Translations under genes and position numbers: made by a program
From: Plasmodium brasilianum
Taxonomy: Eukaryota; Apicomplexa; Aconoidasida; Haemosporida; Plasmodiidae
Length of the DNA stretch: 64,000 bases
NCBI RefSeq assembly: GCF_023973825.1
Contig: NC_090127.1
Location: 2,094,501-2,158,500, forward strand
Direction: 5' to 3'
Shown: in pieces, positions 35,335 through 47,491 of the stretch
Numbering within the stretch: the first letter of the stretch is position 1
How the letters are laid out: every line of letters starts with the position of its first letter
Notes under the pieces: model-generated
Databases searched by the model: none
Seen by the model: only the letters and a program-made list of their open reading frames with translations
What the model was told of the DNA's origin: nothing

Positions 35335-38300
35335 ATGCCGGGCAAGTATGACGATGGGGAGAATCGTTTAAACGAATATGAAGTAATAAAAAAAATTGGC
35401 AGCGGTAGATTTGGGGAAGTGTTTTTGGTGAAGCATAAAAGGACACAAGAATTTTTTTGTTGGAAAGCTATATCTTATAGGGGTTTAAAAGAAAGAGAAA
35501 AATCTCAGTTAGTAATTGAAGTGAATGTAATGAGAGAATTAAAACATAAAAATATTGTTAGATACATTGATAGATTTTTAAATAAAGCAAACCAGAAATT
35601 ATATATATTAATGGAATTTTGTGATGCAGGTGATTTATCAAGAAATATACAAAAATGTTACAAAATGTTTGGTAAAATAGAAGAGCATGCAATAATAGAT
35701 ATAACTAGACAATTATTACATGCACTTGCATATTGCCATAACTTAAAAGATGGCCCTAATGGAGAAAGGGTATTACATCGAGATTTAAAACCGCAAAATA
35801 TTTTCCTCTCTACAGGTATAAGACATATAGGGAAAATAACAGCTCAAGCAAATAATTTAAGTGGTAGACCAATTGCAAAAATTGGTGATTTTGGATTAAG
35901 TAAAAATATAGGTATAGAAAGTATGGCACATTCATGTGTTGGTACTCCATATTATTGGTCACCAGAATTATTATTACATGAAACAAAAAGTTATGATGAT
36001 AAGAGTGATATGTGGGCTCTTGGTTGTATTGTATATGAACTATGTTCAGGTAAAACTCCTTTTCATAAAGCAAATAATTTTGCACAATTAATATCGGAAT
36101 TAAAAAGAGGACCTGAGTTACCTATTAAAGGGAAATCAAAAGAGTTAAATATTCTAATTAAGAATTTGTTAAATTTATCAGCTAAGGAAAGACCTAGTGC
36201 ATTACAGTGTTTAGGTTACCAAATAATTAAAAATGTAGTACCTGCTGTTATTAGCAGAAAGGAAAATACCTGCCCACAGCTAGCTAATATTGGCACGTGT
36301 AAAAATGTAGGTGATAACAATGGTAATAGGGATAACAGTAGTAATAGGGATAACAATGGTAATAGGGATAACAATGGTAATAGGGATAACAATGGTAATA
36401 GGGATAACAATGGTAATAGGGATAACAATGGTAGTAATAGTAATATCAATAACATTAATAACATTAATAACATTAATAACATCAGTAACATTAATAGTAA
36501 CATCAGTAACATTAATAGTAACATCAGTAACATTAATAGTAATAATAATGCCAAAAATTATGGCATTTCTCCAAATTTTTTGGTAAATAAAAGAAACAAC
36601 GAACGGGAAAGAAATTCAAGTTGTTTAAGTAGACAAAGTTCTAACACGATTACGAAGGACAATGTAAAGTTCAATCATCATAACCATCATATTATTAGTA
36701 ATACCCCTCATGCGGTGAATGGAAAATATGCTGGCAGGGAAGAAAAGCTAAAAATGTATGATATAGAAAAAGGGCGGTTAGATGATAAGGAAAAGATGGA
36801 GAGGGAACGAGACCAAATGGAGAGGAAGCAAATGGAGAGAAACAGAATTGAGAAAGAGCAGATGGAGAGAGAACAAATGGAGAGAAACAGAATAGAAAAG
36901 GAGAACAATCAAAGGAAAGCCTTGGAAATGAAACTGATGGAGAAGAAGCGTTTGGAAAAGGAGAGATTGGAGAGGATAGAGAATGAGAAGAAGGAAAGAC
37001 TAGAACGGGAAAGAATGCAGCGAATTGAGAGGGAAAGAGAAAGGGAACGAGAAAAAGAAAGGGATCGGGAGAGAGAGTTAGAACTAGAACGTGAACGACT
37101 AGAACGAATTGAGAGAGAGAAAATGCAGCAGAGAATGGAGAGAGAGAGGGAGAGAGAAAGGATGGAAAAAATTCGAAGGGAAAAATTCTTTCTAAAGGGA
37201 AGAGATGACAATGACAGTGTTAGAAGCAGTACCAATGTTAGTAGCAGTGCCAATGTTAGCAGAGGTGCCAATGTTAGTAGAGATACCAATGTTAGTAGAG
37301 ATACCAATGTTAGTAGAGATACCAATGTTAGTAGCGGAGCCAATGTTAGCAGAGGTGCCAATGTTAGCAGCAGGAACAACGATGACATGGTGAAAAACAG
37401 CAGGGTAGGGTACCAGAACGAGGGTACTTATAATAATAATTTTTCAAGGATGAAAGACACATATGCACACATAAATAAATACAAAGCATACATGATAAAT
37501 GACAACAGGAAGTCGAATATGTATGATGATGAAAACTTGGATAAATGTGATATGAATAGATATTTAAAAAAAAATTCTGTGAGTACAAGCATTTCGAGTA
37601 AGAATATGCACAATTATAGTAATAATAGTACGCATCTTAATAATAATTATTCTGCTGCTGAATGCTATAGTGCTTACAATAATAACAGTACCTTAAGTCG
37701 GTATAGTAGTAATTCGGTGGAAAGTGAAAAATATAAAGGTGATAATAAACAGCGCATGACTATTACAAAGAATGCGAAGGACGTGTATAATGAAATTATC
37801 AACTCTGGGTATAGAACACCTCCCCAATACGAGAGGAACTACAACGATAGTAGGGGAAACAATAATAGCAACAGTGGTAATAATGACGAGGGAATAGGCA
37901 CGTGTAAAAGCAGCAGAATATCTAACATGTATTTTAACGACAACGCTAGACGAAGTGTTAGTGCAATGCCCCACATGAACAACCTCAGTCGGCGCAAGTC
38001 GAGTGTGTATGTATGTGAAGATGATACATATAATAAAAATAATAATGTGGGAGAAAATAGAGGTTTTAAAAATCTTGAAAAGGACAGAGAGTACCTACTC
38101 GAAAAAAAAAAGTTACTGCTTGAAAAGGATAAGGAAATTTATGAACGAATGAGGCAAACCAATAATTACCCCTACTCAGTGCAGGGATATGAAAGGTACA
38201 CAAAATAAAAAAAAAAAAAAAAAAAAAATTAGCTAGTTATACACACCTCACTGTTGCTTTTTTCTGTGTGCACCCCGAAGATGACATTTTTTCGTATGCA

Positions 38301-38654
38301 TGCTACTGACATAATGTACATGTAACTTTAATAATGTACCTATGACTGCTACTACTACTGCAAATACATCTACTATTATGACTTCTTTTTCCGTTCCTTC
38401 TCCCCCCCCCCTCTTTTAGGTGTGAAAAAATAAAAGGCGCAAACAAACCGAATGAAGACAGCAGGCGCAACAGAAGTCTGTCTATTTGCACGAACGAACA
38501 TGAAAAAAGGAACTCGTACAACATGAAAAAGGAGCATGAAGATGGTGAACATAATTATGTAATTAAAAATAGAAATATTTATAACACGACAAATTTAGTA
38601 CATAATAATGGTGGTGCGGGTGCATATGAAAGAAGTATGTATTTCTGTAGATAA
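35335..38654 (+). CDS. NEK1: NIMA-related protein kinase NEK1
   Basis: Ser/Thr kinase of the cell cycle; Plasmodium NEK1 works in mitosis and male gamete formation. Exon 1 is 35335-38195 and exon 2 is 38420-38654, giving 1,031 residues. Stopping in exon 1 would end the frame at 38208. The junction AG|G rebuilds an Arg codon, and the acceptor has a strong pyrimidine tract. The kinase domain occupies about residues 15-300: glycine loop GSGRFGEV, Lys44, catalytic HRDLKPQN with Asp150, and DFG at 185-187. The activation loop carries SMAHS at 196-200, the MAPKK-like motif I recall as the hallmark of PfNek-1. The C-terminal extension has an Asn-Arg-Asp-Asn-Gly array, an Ile-Asn array, a long Arg/Glu single helix or coiled coil (about 480-620) and an Asn-Val-Ser-Arg array. 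The length is close to that recalled for PfNek-1 (near 1,050). Confidence 0.95.
36310..36540 (+). repeat. NEK1 Asn-rich in-frame arrays
   Basis: An 18-bp array (GGTAATAGGGATAACAAT) encodes Gly-Asn-Arg-Asp-Asn-Asn. A shorter Asn-Ile-Asn/Ser array of 9 to 18-bp units follows directly. Both lie immediately after the kinase domain. Confidence 0.85.
37210..37380 (+). repeat. NEK1 18-bp in-frame array (NVSRDT)
   Basis: About nine 18-bp units (AATGTTAGTAGAGATACC and variants) encode Asn-Val-Ser-Arg/Ser-Asp/Gly-Thr/Ala, just after the Arg/Glu-rich helix. Confidence 0.85.
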
Positions 38655-39409
38655 CATGAGGCAGATAAATGGGGAGGGGGGATTTTTAACCTTTTTTATT
38701 TTATCATTACGCTAATATTTTTCACCATTTTTTTCATTTTCTTGATTCTTTGATACTTGTCTACTTTTTTTAAAGTCTATTTAACCTTTCTTTATAGAGC
38801 ACTTTTACTTCCATTTGTGCATTATTATTATATGACAGTTTATTCTTTTATTTTTTGCCTAACTTATTTTTGGTATTTCACATTGCTACGTTTATTTTGC
38901 GTCTTTTACATTACTTCCTTTATTTTGCTGCTTTTTTATATTATTTCTTTCATATTTTACTATATTTATTTTGCTCCTATTTTATTTTTTTCGGTTCTTT
39001 GATTCACCCACATTTATGGCATAAATATATTATGTACATGTCATACATTATTATTACCATACGATAATGCCTATATTTCTTTACTTTGATGTTATGGTAC
39101 TAATATGTACATTTCAATCTTTTGCTGTTCCTTTTTTTATTTTTTAGCATTGTTTTTATTTATTTATTTATTATTATTTTTTTTTTTTTAAATATGTAAT
39201 ATAAATGCATTTTTAATTTTGAGTATGGGAAATGCATACATGTACATATATATATGTGTACGTACATAAATATACTTGTACATGGATATATACGTATATG
39301 CACGCATTCACACATGTATGTATACCTTCGTTTCTTCCCCAAAGGTGCATATCTACATATATGCACGCGTTAATGTAAATATTAATATATATATATATAT
39401 ATTATATAT

Positions 39410-39447
<38 letters not shown>

Positions 39448-39589
39448 AATATTTTCATTTAAATTTGTTTTGGTTCTCTAACATAATATACTGTTAATTT
39501 TATTAAGAATTTAATTCCCCCCCCCCTTACTATTTCTTTTCTTTTTTTTTTTTTATATTCTGTTTTATTATAATCCATTATATCCTACT

Positions 39590-39838
39590 CTATTATAATC
39601 CATTATATTCTACTATATCATAACCCATTTTATTCTACTATATCATAATCCATTATATTCTACTATATCATAATCCATTATATTCTACTATATCATAATC
39701 CATTATATTCTACTATATCATAATCCATTATATTCTACTATATCATAATCCATTATATTCTACTATATCATAATCCATTATATTCTACTATATCATAATC
39801 CATTATATTCTACTATATCATAATCCATTATATTCCAC
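39590..39838. repeat. 25-bp minisatellite
   Basis: About ten copies of a 25-bp unit (core TTCTACTATATCATAATCCATTATA), nearly identical in the centre and diverging at both ends. It is noncoding: 25 is not a multiple of three and stops are frequent. Confidence 0.9.
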
Positions 39839-40300
39839 TCCATTGTCATTTCGTTTTAAAAGTTTTTAAATAGGAAGGAAAATGAATACCCCAATTAATA
39901 TAAGTAGCATATACGTGAATGTCAATTAGTTTTATTTTTATAATTTCTATATAACGTCCTTTTTTTATTTTTTTAATTTTTCTTAAGAGTATGCATTAAT
40001 TTGTACTTAATTTTAGCATGCTCTTTTTTACTGCATACGTATGTATGTTTAGTAGTGTCCTTCTAATTCTACTTCACTACATCTTCCCGTTGGCTTATTA
40101 CATAAACATTTATATCAGTTTGTAGTTTAATACTCTTTTACTACATATTCGTATACACTATACACATAAGTTAATGACAAATTATTAATTAATGTTAAAA
40201 TTATTCTTTTCACAAATTTTCGCTTTATGAATTTATTCTATACAAGTATATGTACGCAAAGTACCATATACATACATACAAAATACCGTATGTGCACGTA

Positions 40301-40345
<45 letters not shown>

Positions 40346-40819
40346 CATTAATATGCGTATAATACGTATATACGTAATTGAATACTTAAATAATGCGCAT
40401 AAATATATAGATTCCTTTCACCATTATATGTACATGTTTATATATACACATATATATACTCATATAAACTCATATATATACGCATATATATACGCATATA
40501 TTTATGCATATATTTATGCATATATTTATGCATATATTTATGCATATATACATGTGTTTTATTTTATTTTTTTTTAATTTTGAGCAAACAAGAAAGGTTT
40601 CCAAATTTATTTAAAAATGTTTTATTAAATTATGAAATATTGTAAACCTTTTGGGATTGAGAAAAAGAAAAAATTATTATGAACATGTCAGGTGTTTTTA
40701 CAAATAATATTCCTAACGTTTAAATAATGTAGGATGGGTGTTAAATACGCTAATACGCACGGCTGTTCACGCACATTCGCATATTTTCATATTTATACAT
40801 AAGAACTATATGCCTATAT

Positions 40820-40978
40820 TCATGCATGTATGTATGTATTGTATATGTATGTACTGTATATGTATGTATTGTATACGTATGTATTGTATACGTATGTATT
40901 GTATACGTATGTATTGTATACGTATGTATTGTATACGTATGTATTGTATATGTATGTATTGTATATGTATGTACGTAG
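40820..40978. repeat. 15-bp minisatellite (GTATGTATTGTATAC)
   Basis: About ten 15-bp units with C/T variants. The frames through it are open only because the unit lacks stops in those phases. I see no coding flank. Confidence 0.8.
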
Positions 40979-41746
40979 GTATGTATACTTTTTTTTTATT
41001 TGTGCTTCATTAACCTTTAAGTCGTTGAACTTAGTTGGAAAACTTCAAGTGTATTTTGTAGTTGAGCATCTTTTCTTCGTCCCCTTGACGTGCTCTAGTT
41101 TGTTTTTGCACTTCATTTAATTTTTGGCACTTTTGTTGTAGAGAACTCTGTTCATTTTAAGATTATTTATGTTTACTCAACAACAGTTTAATGTAGAAAA
41201 TTTTGAAATGTTTTGAAAAATTTTGAAGATTATTGAAAATTTATGAAAAATTTTCAAAAAAGAACGTTCTAAAAAAAAATAGTACTATAAGGGAGAGAAG
41301 AAAAAAAGATAAAAAAAAATAATAAAAAAAAATAAAAAAATAAAATAAAAAAATAAAATAAAAAAATAAAATAAAAAAATAAAATAATAAAAAAAAATAA
41401 AAAAATAAAATAAAAAAATAAAAAAAAATACCTAAAAGCAATTATTCGTTTGATCCAGGGCACCACATTTTCAGTACTTGTCACATGGATAAGTTCGAAG
41501 TAAAAAAGAAAAAAAAAAAAAAAAAAAAAGAATATTCCCACATTGGAAATGGATCGACATGCTAATTTTACATATAGTTCTGTACGCCTAGTATATGTAT
41601 ACCTTTTTGTAGTGATATGAGCACGTTGTTCTTGTGTACATATGTATTTATGCATTTCTTGTCCAATCGACGTTAAGACGTATAAGGGGGGAGGGAAGCT
41701 GCAAAAGATGTTCCCTCCCCTCCTGTGCTATTTCGTTTTTTATAAA

Positions 41747-44700
41747 ATGGATGTTTTTTATACTTTAAGCTATTTTACATCATCGTAAGCGTTCTCTTTA
41801 CAATTCTTAATATTTGAATACTCTACAGTTAAGCATACTATTTACTGGTTTACATACGTGTATATATTTACATGTATACATGTATGTTTATATATGCATT
41901 TGCTCACACGCGAACATAGACACATATCTGCACGTACGACTCTCGTACACTCCTTTTCGTTCTCTCGACAGAATACCAGCGGACTATCAAACTTCTTAAT
42001 AGGGCAAGAATTAATAATAGATAAATTATTATTTGAAAACAAATACCTTAGCAATAAAAGAAAGAACAAAGTAAAAGATGTTAATAAGTTGAACTATTAT
42101 TTAAATGAAAAATTTGAAATATTTTTGGGGTATCATAATTTTCTGAACATTATCTTTAAAAAGAAAAAGATACTGATTAGTAAGCATGCATTAGTGGGGA
42201 GGGGAAAAAAAGACAAAAGGGGTAGGCGTAGCGCTAGAAGTAGTGCAATTAGCAGTGGTGGACGTAGTGGTAGAAGTAGCCGCAGCAAAATACGCGATTG
42301 TTATTGGGACGGAATGTATAATGTGTCAGCTCAATGTAAAAGTGAAAACATCCATGAGAATAAGAGTTTAGTAAAAGGAAAAACAGAAAGTGAAAGAAAT
42401 GAAATAAAGAACAATAATATTAGTGATAAAGATAATCAAATGAGGAGTGGAAAAACTAGGGAAGAGGATAATGACAGTTCATTGAATGAAAAAGATAAAA
42501 ATAAAAAAAAAGGCAATAAGGATAAAGAAAAAAATGGCGAATGTAAAATTAGTATTGTTAATCATACAGAAGATAATATAATAAGGAATGAGATACAGAG
42601 TGATTCATTTTCCTATAATAATGAAAGCGAAAGTTTGCATATTAATGAGAAGGAGAATGAAAAATGCGATTTATTACATGATCGACGTAGCAGTAGTGTG
42701 AAGGAGGCAACGGAGGATGTATATCATGTTGAATATGGTAATATTTTAAAAAAAGAAGTGGAAGAAGTGGAAGAAGTGAAAGAAGTGAAAGAAGTGAAAG
42801 AAGTGGAACAAGTGGAACAAGTGAAAGAAGTGGAACAAGTGGAACAAGTGAAAGAAGTGGAAGAAGTGAAAGAAGTGGAAGAAGTGAAAGAAGTGGAAGA
42901 AGTGAAAGAAGTGGAAGAAGTGAAAGAAGTGGAACAAGTAGAAAAAGAAGGAGAAGATGTGGACAATTTCGTAAATACGGCAAATAGAATAAGTAATAGT
43001 ATCAATATTAATGATTATTCTGACGAGTGTGAACACAATGAATCATTCAGTTCACATTCTAGTTACTCAGATGCAAGCTATGTATCAAACTTATCACCAG
43101 ATGTCTTATGTTTTGAAAAGCAGTTTAAATATATATATGACATGTACAGACAGAACGACCAAAATATTTTCCTATTTTATAACCCACCTGTGTGTAAATG
43201 CTCCAACAAACATTTAAAAGAAAATTTTTTTAGGTACCTAAACAGTAAATACCCTTGCCTCTTTAACTGCACTTTTTCCGATCATAATGGAAAAGAAAAA
43301 AACTCCATCTTTGATGATAAGGATGGCAGTGGTATCGACAAAAACGTTAGCTATGTGGATAGAAACAGTGTTAGTGATATGAATAGATGCAGTAGTGGAG
43401 GTGATGCCAGCTCGTACGGGAAGGTAGCATCGGACGCTGCGGAGATGAAACTGTATGCAAAGGCATTCTTCGAGTTATTCTGTTTTGAAAAATATTATTA
43501 TGACAAGAGAAGTTGTACTTCTATTCCTTTAGATGATGTTGTACAAGGGAAGACTTGTAACAAAGGTACACTGAAAAATCATTTAAAGGTAGATGGAATA
43601 AAAGAGGAGAAGAATTGTATCCCCAATACTAATTCGAAAGAAGAGGAGAATTTGTTAAAATTATTTTTTCATAAATGCTTGTACAGAATTATAAAAGAAA
43701 AATGTAAGACTTGTGATAACAGTGCTTGTTGTGGTTTATTGTACATACCATACAGTTACATTGTTGTAGTGTTAAATAGAAAGGTGGAAAATTTAACGTA
43801 TGTTTGTACTAATATAAAATTACCATCGAACACAGATATATACTATAACAATAAGAAGAATGTTATAACTATTTGTACAAAAAATTCTGAACATGAGTTT
43901 TTCTGTTATTATTGTTTAAAACAGAATAATTATGTGAGAAACATTCTAATATATGATGTATACTTCGATGGATTCATCCCTTTTTATAAACCATTACTTA
44001 ATTTAAAAACTAAGAAAAATCAAGAAAAAGTTTATAATTATATAAATTACAATAAGGGATTGAATTTATCAATAGTGTTTTTCTTAACAGAGCCCGAGAT
44101 GAAAAACGAGATTATCAGCGGCTTGAAGGGGAAAAACAAAAAGGACAACAAAAGGAGCGTGAGTAGGGACGAACGTAGAAGTGGAAGTAGGGACGAACGT
44201 AGAAGCGGAAGTAGAAGCGAACGTAGCAGTGGAAGTAGAAGCGAACGTAGCAGTGGAAGTAGAAGCGCACATAGCAATGGAAGTAGAAGCAGGCGCAGTG
44301 ATAGGCGCGTGTCAAAGGAGGATGATATGAGGGGCATGAAGCTGCGCGTGTGCAGAATTTTCAATATAAACCATCGCAACGAATTTAGGGGGATTAATAA
44401 TAATAGTAATAATAGCGGCATGAGTAGTAGTCATAAGAAATACATACATTCAAATAATGACAAAGAAGAAGGGAATGTAGAGAACTATTTCTACAATATC
44501 TGTAATGGAAATGAAGTTATTAACAATATGAACATAAATATGATTGTTGAAAAAATAATAAAAATTGTAAATAAAAAAGACAGTGTGTGTAACGAAAATT
44601 GTATATATAACAATTTTAACAAAAATAATATGAGAAATAAAAATCTTCAAATATATTTATGTGAATCGATTAATTCATATGGTTTTGATCGTCGTCCTTT

Positions 44701-45825
44701 ATGCATCAAAAAGAGGGAAGTCATTTTGTCAACTTATGTACATTTTCAAAAGATTATGAACGTTTATTTTTTACATAAAAAGTCCAAAAATTTGGGTACC
44801 ATCATTAACGGTCAACTAGATGAAGATGTTTTTAAGAAAGGTATGAGGAAAAATGAAATGTTATCCGAACTATATCGTAAAGATGATAATGATGATAATA
44901 CCCCAGATCGGGTAGAGATAGGGACAGGAACTACTCAATGGGGAAAAAACCAAGAACAAAATGTTTTTCCAAATGAACAGAATAAACAAGAGCGGAAGAT
45001 AGAACAGGAGCATGGGAAGGAAGAAGGAACAAAGTGCTTATCTGTAGACACGGATGAAGATAAAAAAAACAAAGGAAGACTTATAGACCCCATATTTAGT
45101 GAAGCCTTTTTCATCTTTAACGATAATTCAGATTTATATACATATGAAGAGTGCAAAAAGAGTAGAGTAGATAACATAAACAAAGGAAATGATACTAGTA
45201 AGAATAAGATTATACAGAAGACCACCCCAGCACTATTACCCCCTTCCATTGGTGCTACCAAAATTTTGGATAAATTATGCACCAAATTTTTACAGAGCTT
45301 ATTTAATATTTATGTTTGTTCCTATTTAATGAAACAAAATAATTATAATATGTATGTAATTGAAAAAAGAAAAAGAAAAAATTTTAAAAAATTATCATAT
45401 GCTTACAGGGTAAGCATAATAAAAAGGTACTACTACTACTTGTTTGATATATATAAAAAGAAATTTAACGTACACTTAATGAAAGAGGAAGAGGATGACA
45501 TACATCGTAGCAACTGGATGAAGGAGGATGCATACATTTTGCGTAATACTTCCAAGAAAAGGCAGAAACAAAATGGGGTAGCCAAAGGAGGGGGTAATCA
45601 GACGCGAGTTGCTATGTATGCTTGTTAATGGGGGGGGGGTACCTAGCGCGCGTGAAATATGAACATAGGCAGTTACACCCATGTTCACATACGTATGTTT
45701 GTACGTATGTGTGCAGGTATGTATGCTTAGTTGCTTGGTTCCTATTTCTTTCAGGAGAATTCGAAACATACATAAAATTTAACAGTTGCTTACCGAAGTG
45801 CAGTTTACCATTTACAAAAACATGA
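41747..45825 (+). CDS. Large protein of unknown function, three exons
   Basis: Function not recognised. The model is exon 1 at 41747-41784, exon 2 at 41980-45593 and exon 3 at 45755-45825, giving 1,240 residues. Exon 1 is only 38 nt, but the donor (C|GTAAGC) and the phase agree with the acceptor at 41979. An acceptor at 41971 would give the wrong phase. Exon 3 is entered through a TTTCTTTCAG acceptor and restores a Gly codon. The long exon alternates compact and low-complexity parts: a Glu/Val/Lys array (42756-42945), a Ser/Arg array (44158-44306) and Asn tracts. Compact parts near 43090-43280, 43480-44090 and 44640-44820 contain Cys pairs (VCKCS, CKTCDNSACC, FCYYC) that could bind metal. No transmembrane segment or signal peptide is clear. 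Confidence 0.8.
42756..42945 (+). repeat. Glu-Val-Lys/Glu-Glu-Val in-frame array
   Basis: Twelve-base units (GTGGAAGAAGTGAAAGAA and shuffled forms) encode Val-Glu-Glu-Val-Lys-Glu and Val-Glu-Gln. The result is a highly charged, probably helical segment of about 60 residues. Confidence 0.85.
44158..44306 (+). repeat. Ser-Arg-rich in-frame array
   Basis: Units near 24 bp encode Ser-Gly-Ser-Arg-Ser/Asp-Glu-Arg-Ser/Arg. It forms an RS-like basic segment inside the unknown protein at 41747-45825. Confidence 0.75.
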
Positions 45826-47269
45826 CATACACTTTTGTAAAAATGTGAAATGTTTTTGCACTCTGCACTCAAAAATTTTTGGAGGCTTAAATGAGAAGAA
45901 GGTAGTAGTAACCTCAAGTGATTATGAACGTTTTATTTAATTTTTTTTTTTTTTTTTTTTTTTTTGAAATTTAAAAGAATGTGTCTTAATTTATTGTTTA
46001 TTTTAAAAAAAAAAAAACTATGTAAAGGGTGAAATAAAAAAAAATAAAGGTGTAAGAGCTGTCATAAAATTATTTATGGTTACACAGTTTATATATGAAC
46101 ACAGGAAATAAGGGATCGCTGCCTCCTGCGGGCTTTTTCCCCAATGTTTTTTCTCCTCGTTTTTACCATTATTTCCTCCCCCCCCCTTTTTTATTTTACT
46201 TTATTTTTTTTTTTTTTTTGTGTGCATTATCGTCGTTAAGTGTTACAGTTTGTTGAGAGAGATGTAGCTATTTTAAAAAGAAAACAAAATGTAAATAAAA
46301 GCCTTTTTTCATAATGCTTATGCATATTACAGCTTTTATTTTATTTTTGCTATATAACAGCGTTTTCCTGATTCATCCATGCGTACGGGCATTGAACATA
46401 TAATTGTGCATGTACATTTCGCACGTACATGTTACATGTAGATATATATATGTCTCCACATGTTCATGAAATGCACTAAGATATTCTATTAAAAACTTAT
46501 TTTTATTAGTTTATTGTAAAGGCTCTATTTTTAACAAAACAATCTGAATGCAGTATAATAAAATGTGTTGGTTGGAAAAGTCATGTGCCTTTGTTGTGGT
46601 ATCATTGATGCATTTTTCAAATTTACAAAAATGGTTGGATGAGAGAAGCACAAAAGCAAGTGTAGCTTATCTCATTACGCAATGATGAGCCTTAGTGGAA
46701 TGTAATGTGCTATGCTAAGGATGAGGAGAACGATTACAGAAAATTGTTCTTGGGAAAAGGGTGTTCACCTAAATGGTACAATTGGAATTTTGTATTTTGA
46801 ATTATTAAATGGTAAATTGTTACTCTTCGCACTTTATACCTAACACTTAGCAATTTTTTATTATTATTTTTTTTCATTTTTGATTATCCTTTCATAGCTA
46901 TTTGTTTTTCTTCTTATTTAAGATAATACAAAAAAAAAAAAAAAAAAAAATCCTACAAAAATTAAACAGCCTCATTTTTGCGAAGGCGGGTTACTCTTTT
47001 GGCCCCATGTGAACATGTGTTAAACTGTTTGTTCGTCATACCTGTTCAACTATTATCACGTCAATCATTTCCGACATTTGAACCTTTTCAGTAGTTTCCC
47101 TTTTTTTCTTTTTATGAACAAGGTTAACTTATTTTATTATTGTTATTGTTATTGTAATTGTTATTGTAATTGTTATTGTTATTGTTATTGATATTGTTAT
47201 TGTTATTGTTATTGTTATTGTAATTGTTATTGTTATTGTTATTGTTATTGTTATTGTTATTGTTATTAT

Positions 47270-47302
<33 letters not shown>

Positions 47303-47491
47303 CTTTCCCCACTCTTCCTCTCTGAGTCATATCAAAGAGAGAAAAATCTCAACAAATACAATATTATTTAAATTGTAAAAAAAAAAAAAAAAATTGTAAA
47401 TACAAAATAAATATGGGAATAATTCCCTTTTTAAGTGAAGTTAGTATTTTCCCTTTAAAATTTCCTAAAAAATGTGAAGGAAAGAAGGAGC
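45826..47491. other. Intergenic spacer, 1.7 kb
   Basis: Between two plus-strand genes. It holds T and A homopolymers and a (TTATTG)n array at about 47135-47268. A slightly G+C-richer stretch at 46560-46780 shows no open frame and no clear RNA signature. Confidence 0.75.
47135..47268. repeat. (TTATTG)n hexanucleotide array
   Basis: About 22 units of TTATTG with TAATTG and ATATTG variants, running into a 29-base poly-T tract that starts near 47274. On the minus strand it would read as poly-Asn. However, no coding flank is present, and it lies about 220 bp upstream of the next gene's first ATG. Confidence 0.85.

Larger units (their letters stand above)
38655..41746. other. Intergenic spacer, 3.1 kb
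   Basis: Between NEK1 and the next plus-strand gene. It holds a 25-bp array (39590-39838), two (TA)n tracts (39388-39445 and 40308-40342), a 15-bp TATGTA-type array (40820-40978) and an A-rich low-complexity block (41290-41430). No gene is convincing. Confidence 0.8.

Noticed and set aside
46560..46780. Possible box C/D snoRNA (ATGATGA near 46682)
   Set aside because: No CTGA box D at a suitable distance and no terminal stem.
47124..47330. Poly-Asn minus-strand frame
   Set aside because: Comes from the (TTATTG)n array and an adjacent poly-T tract in the spacer. There is no flanking coding sequence.
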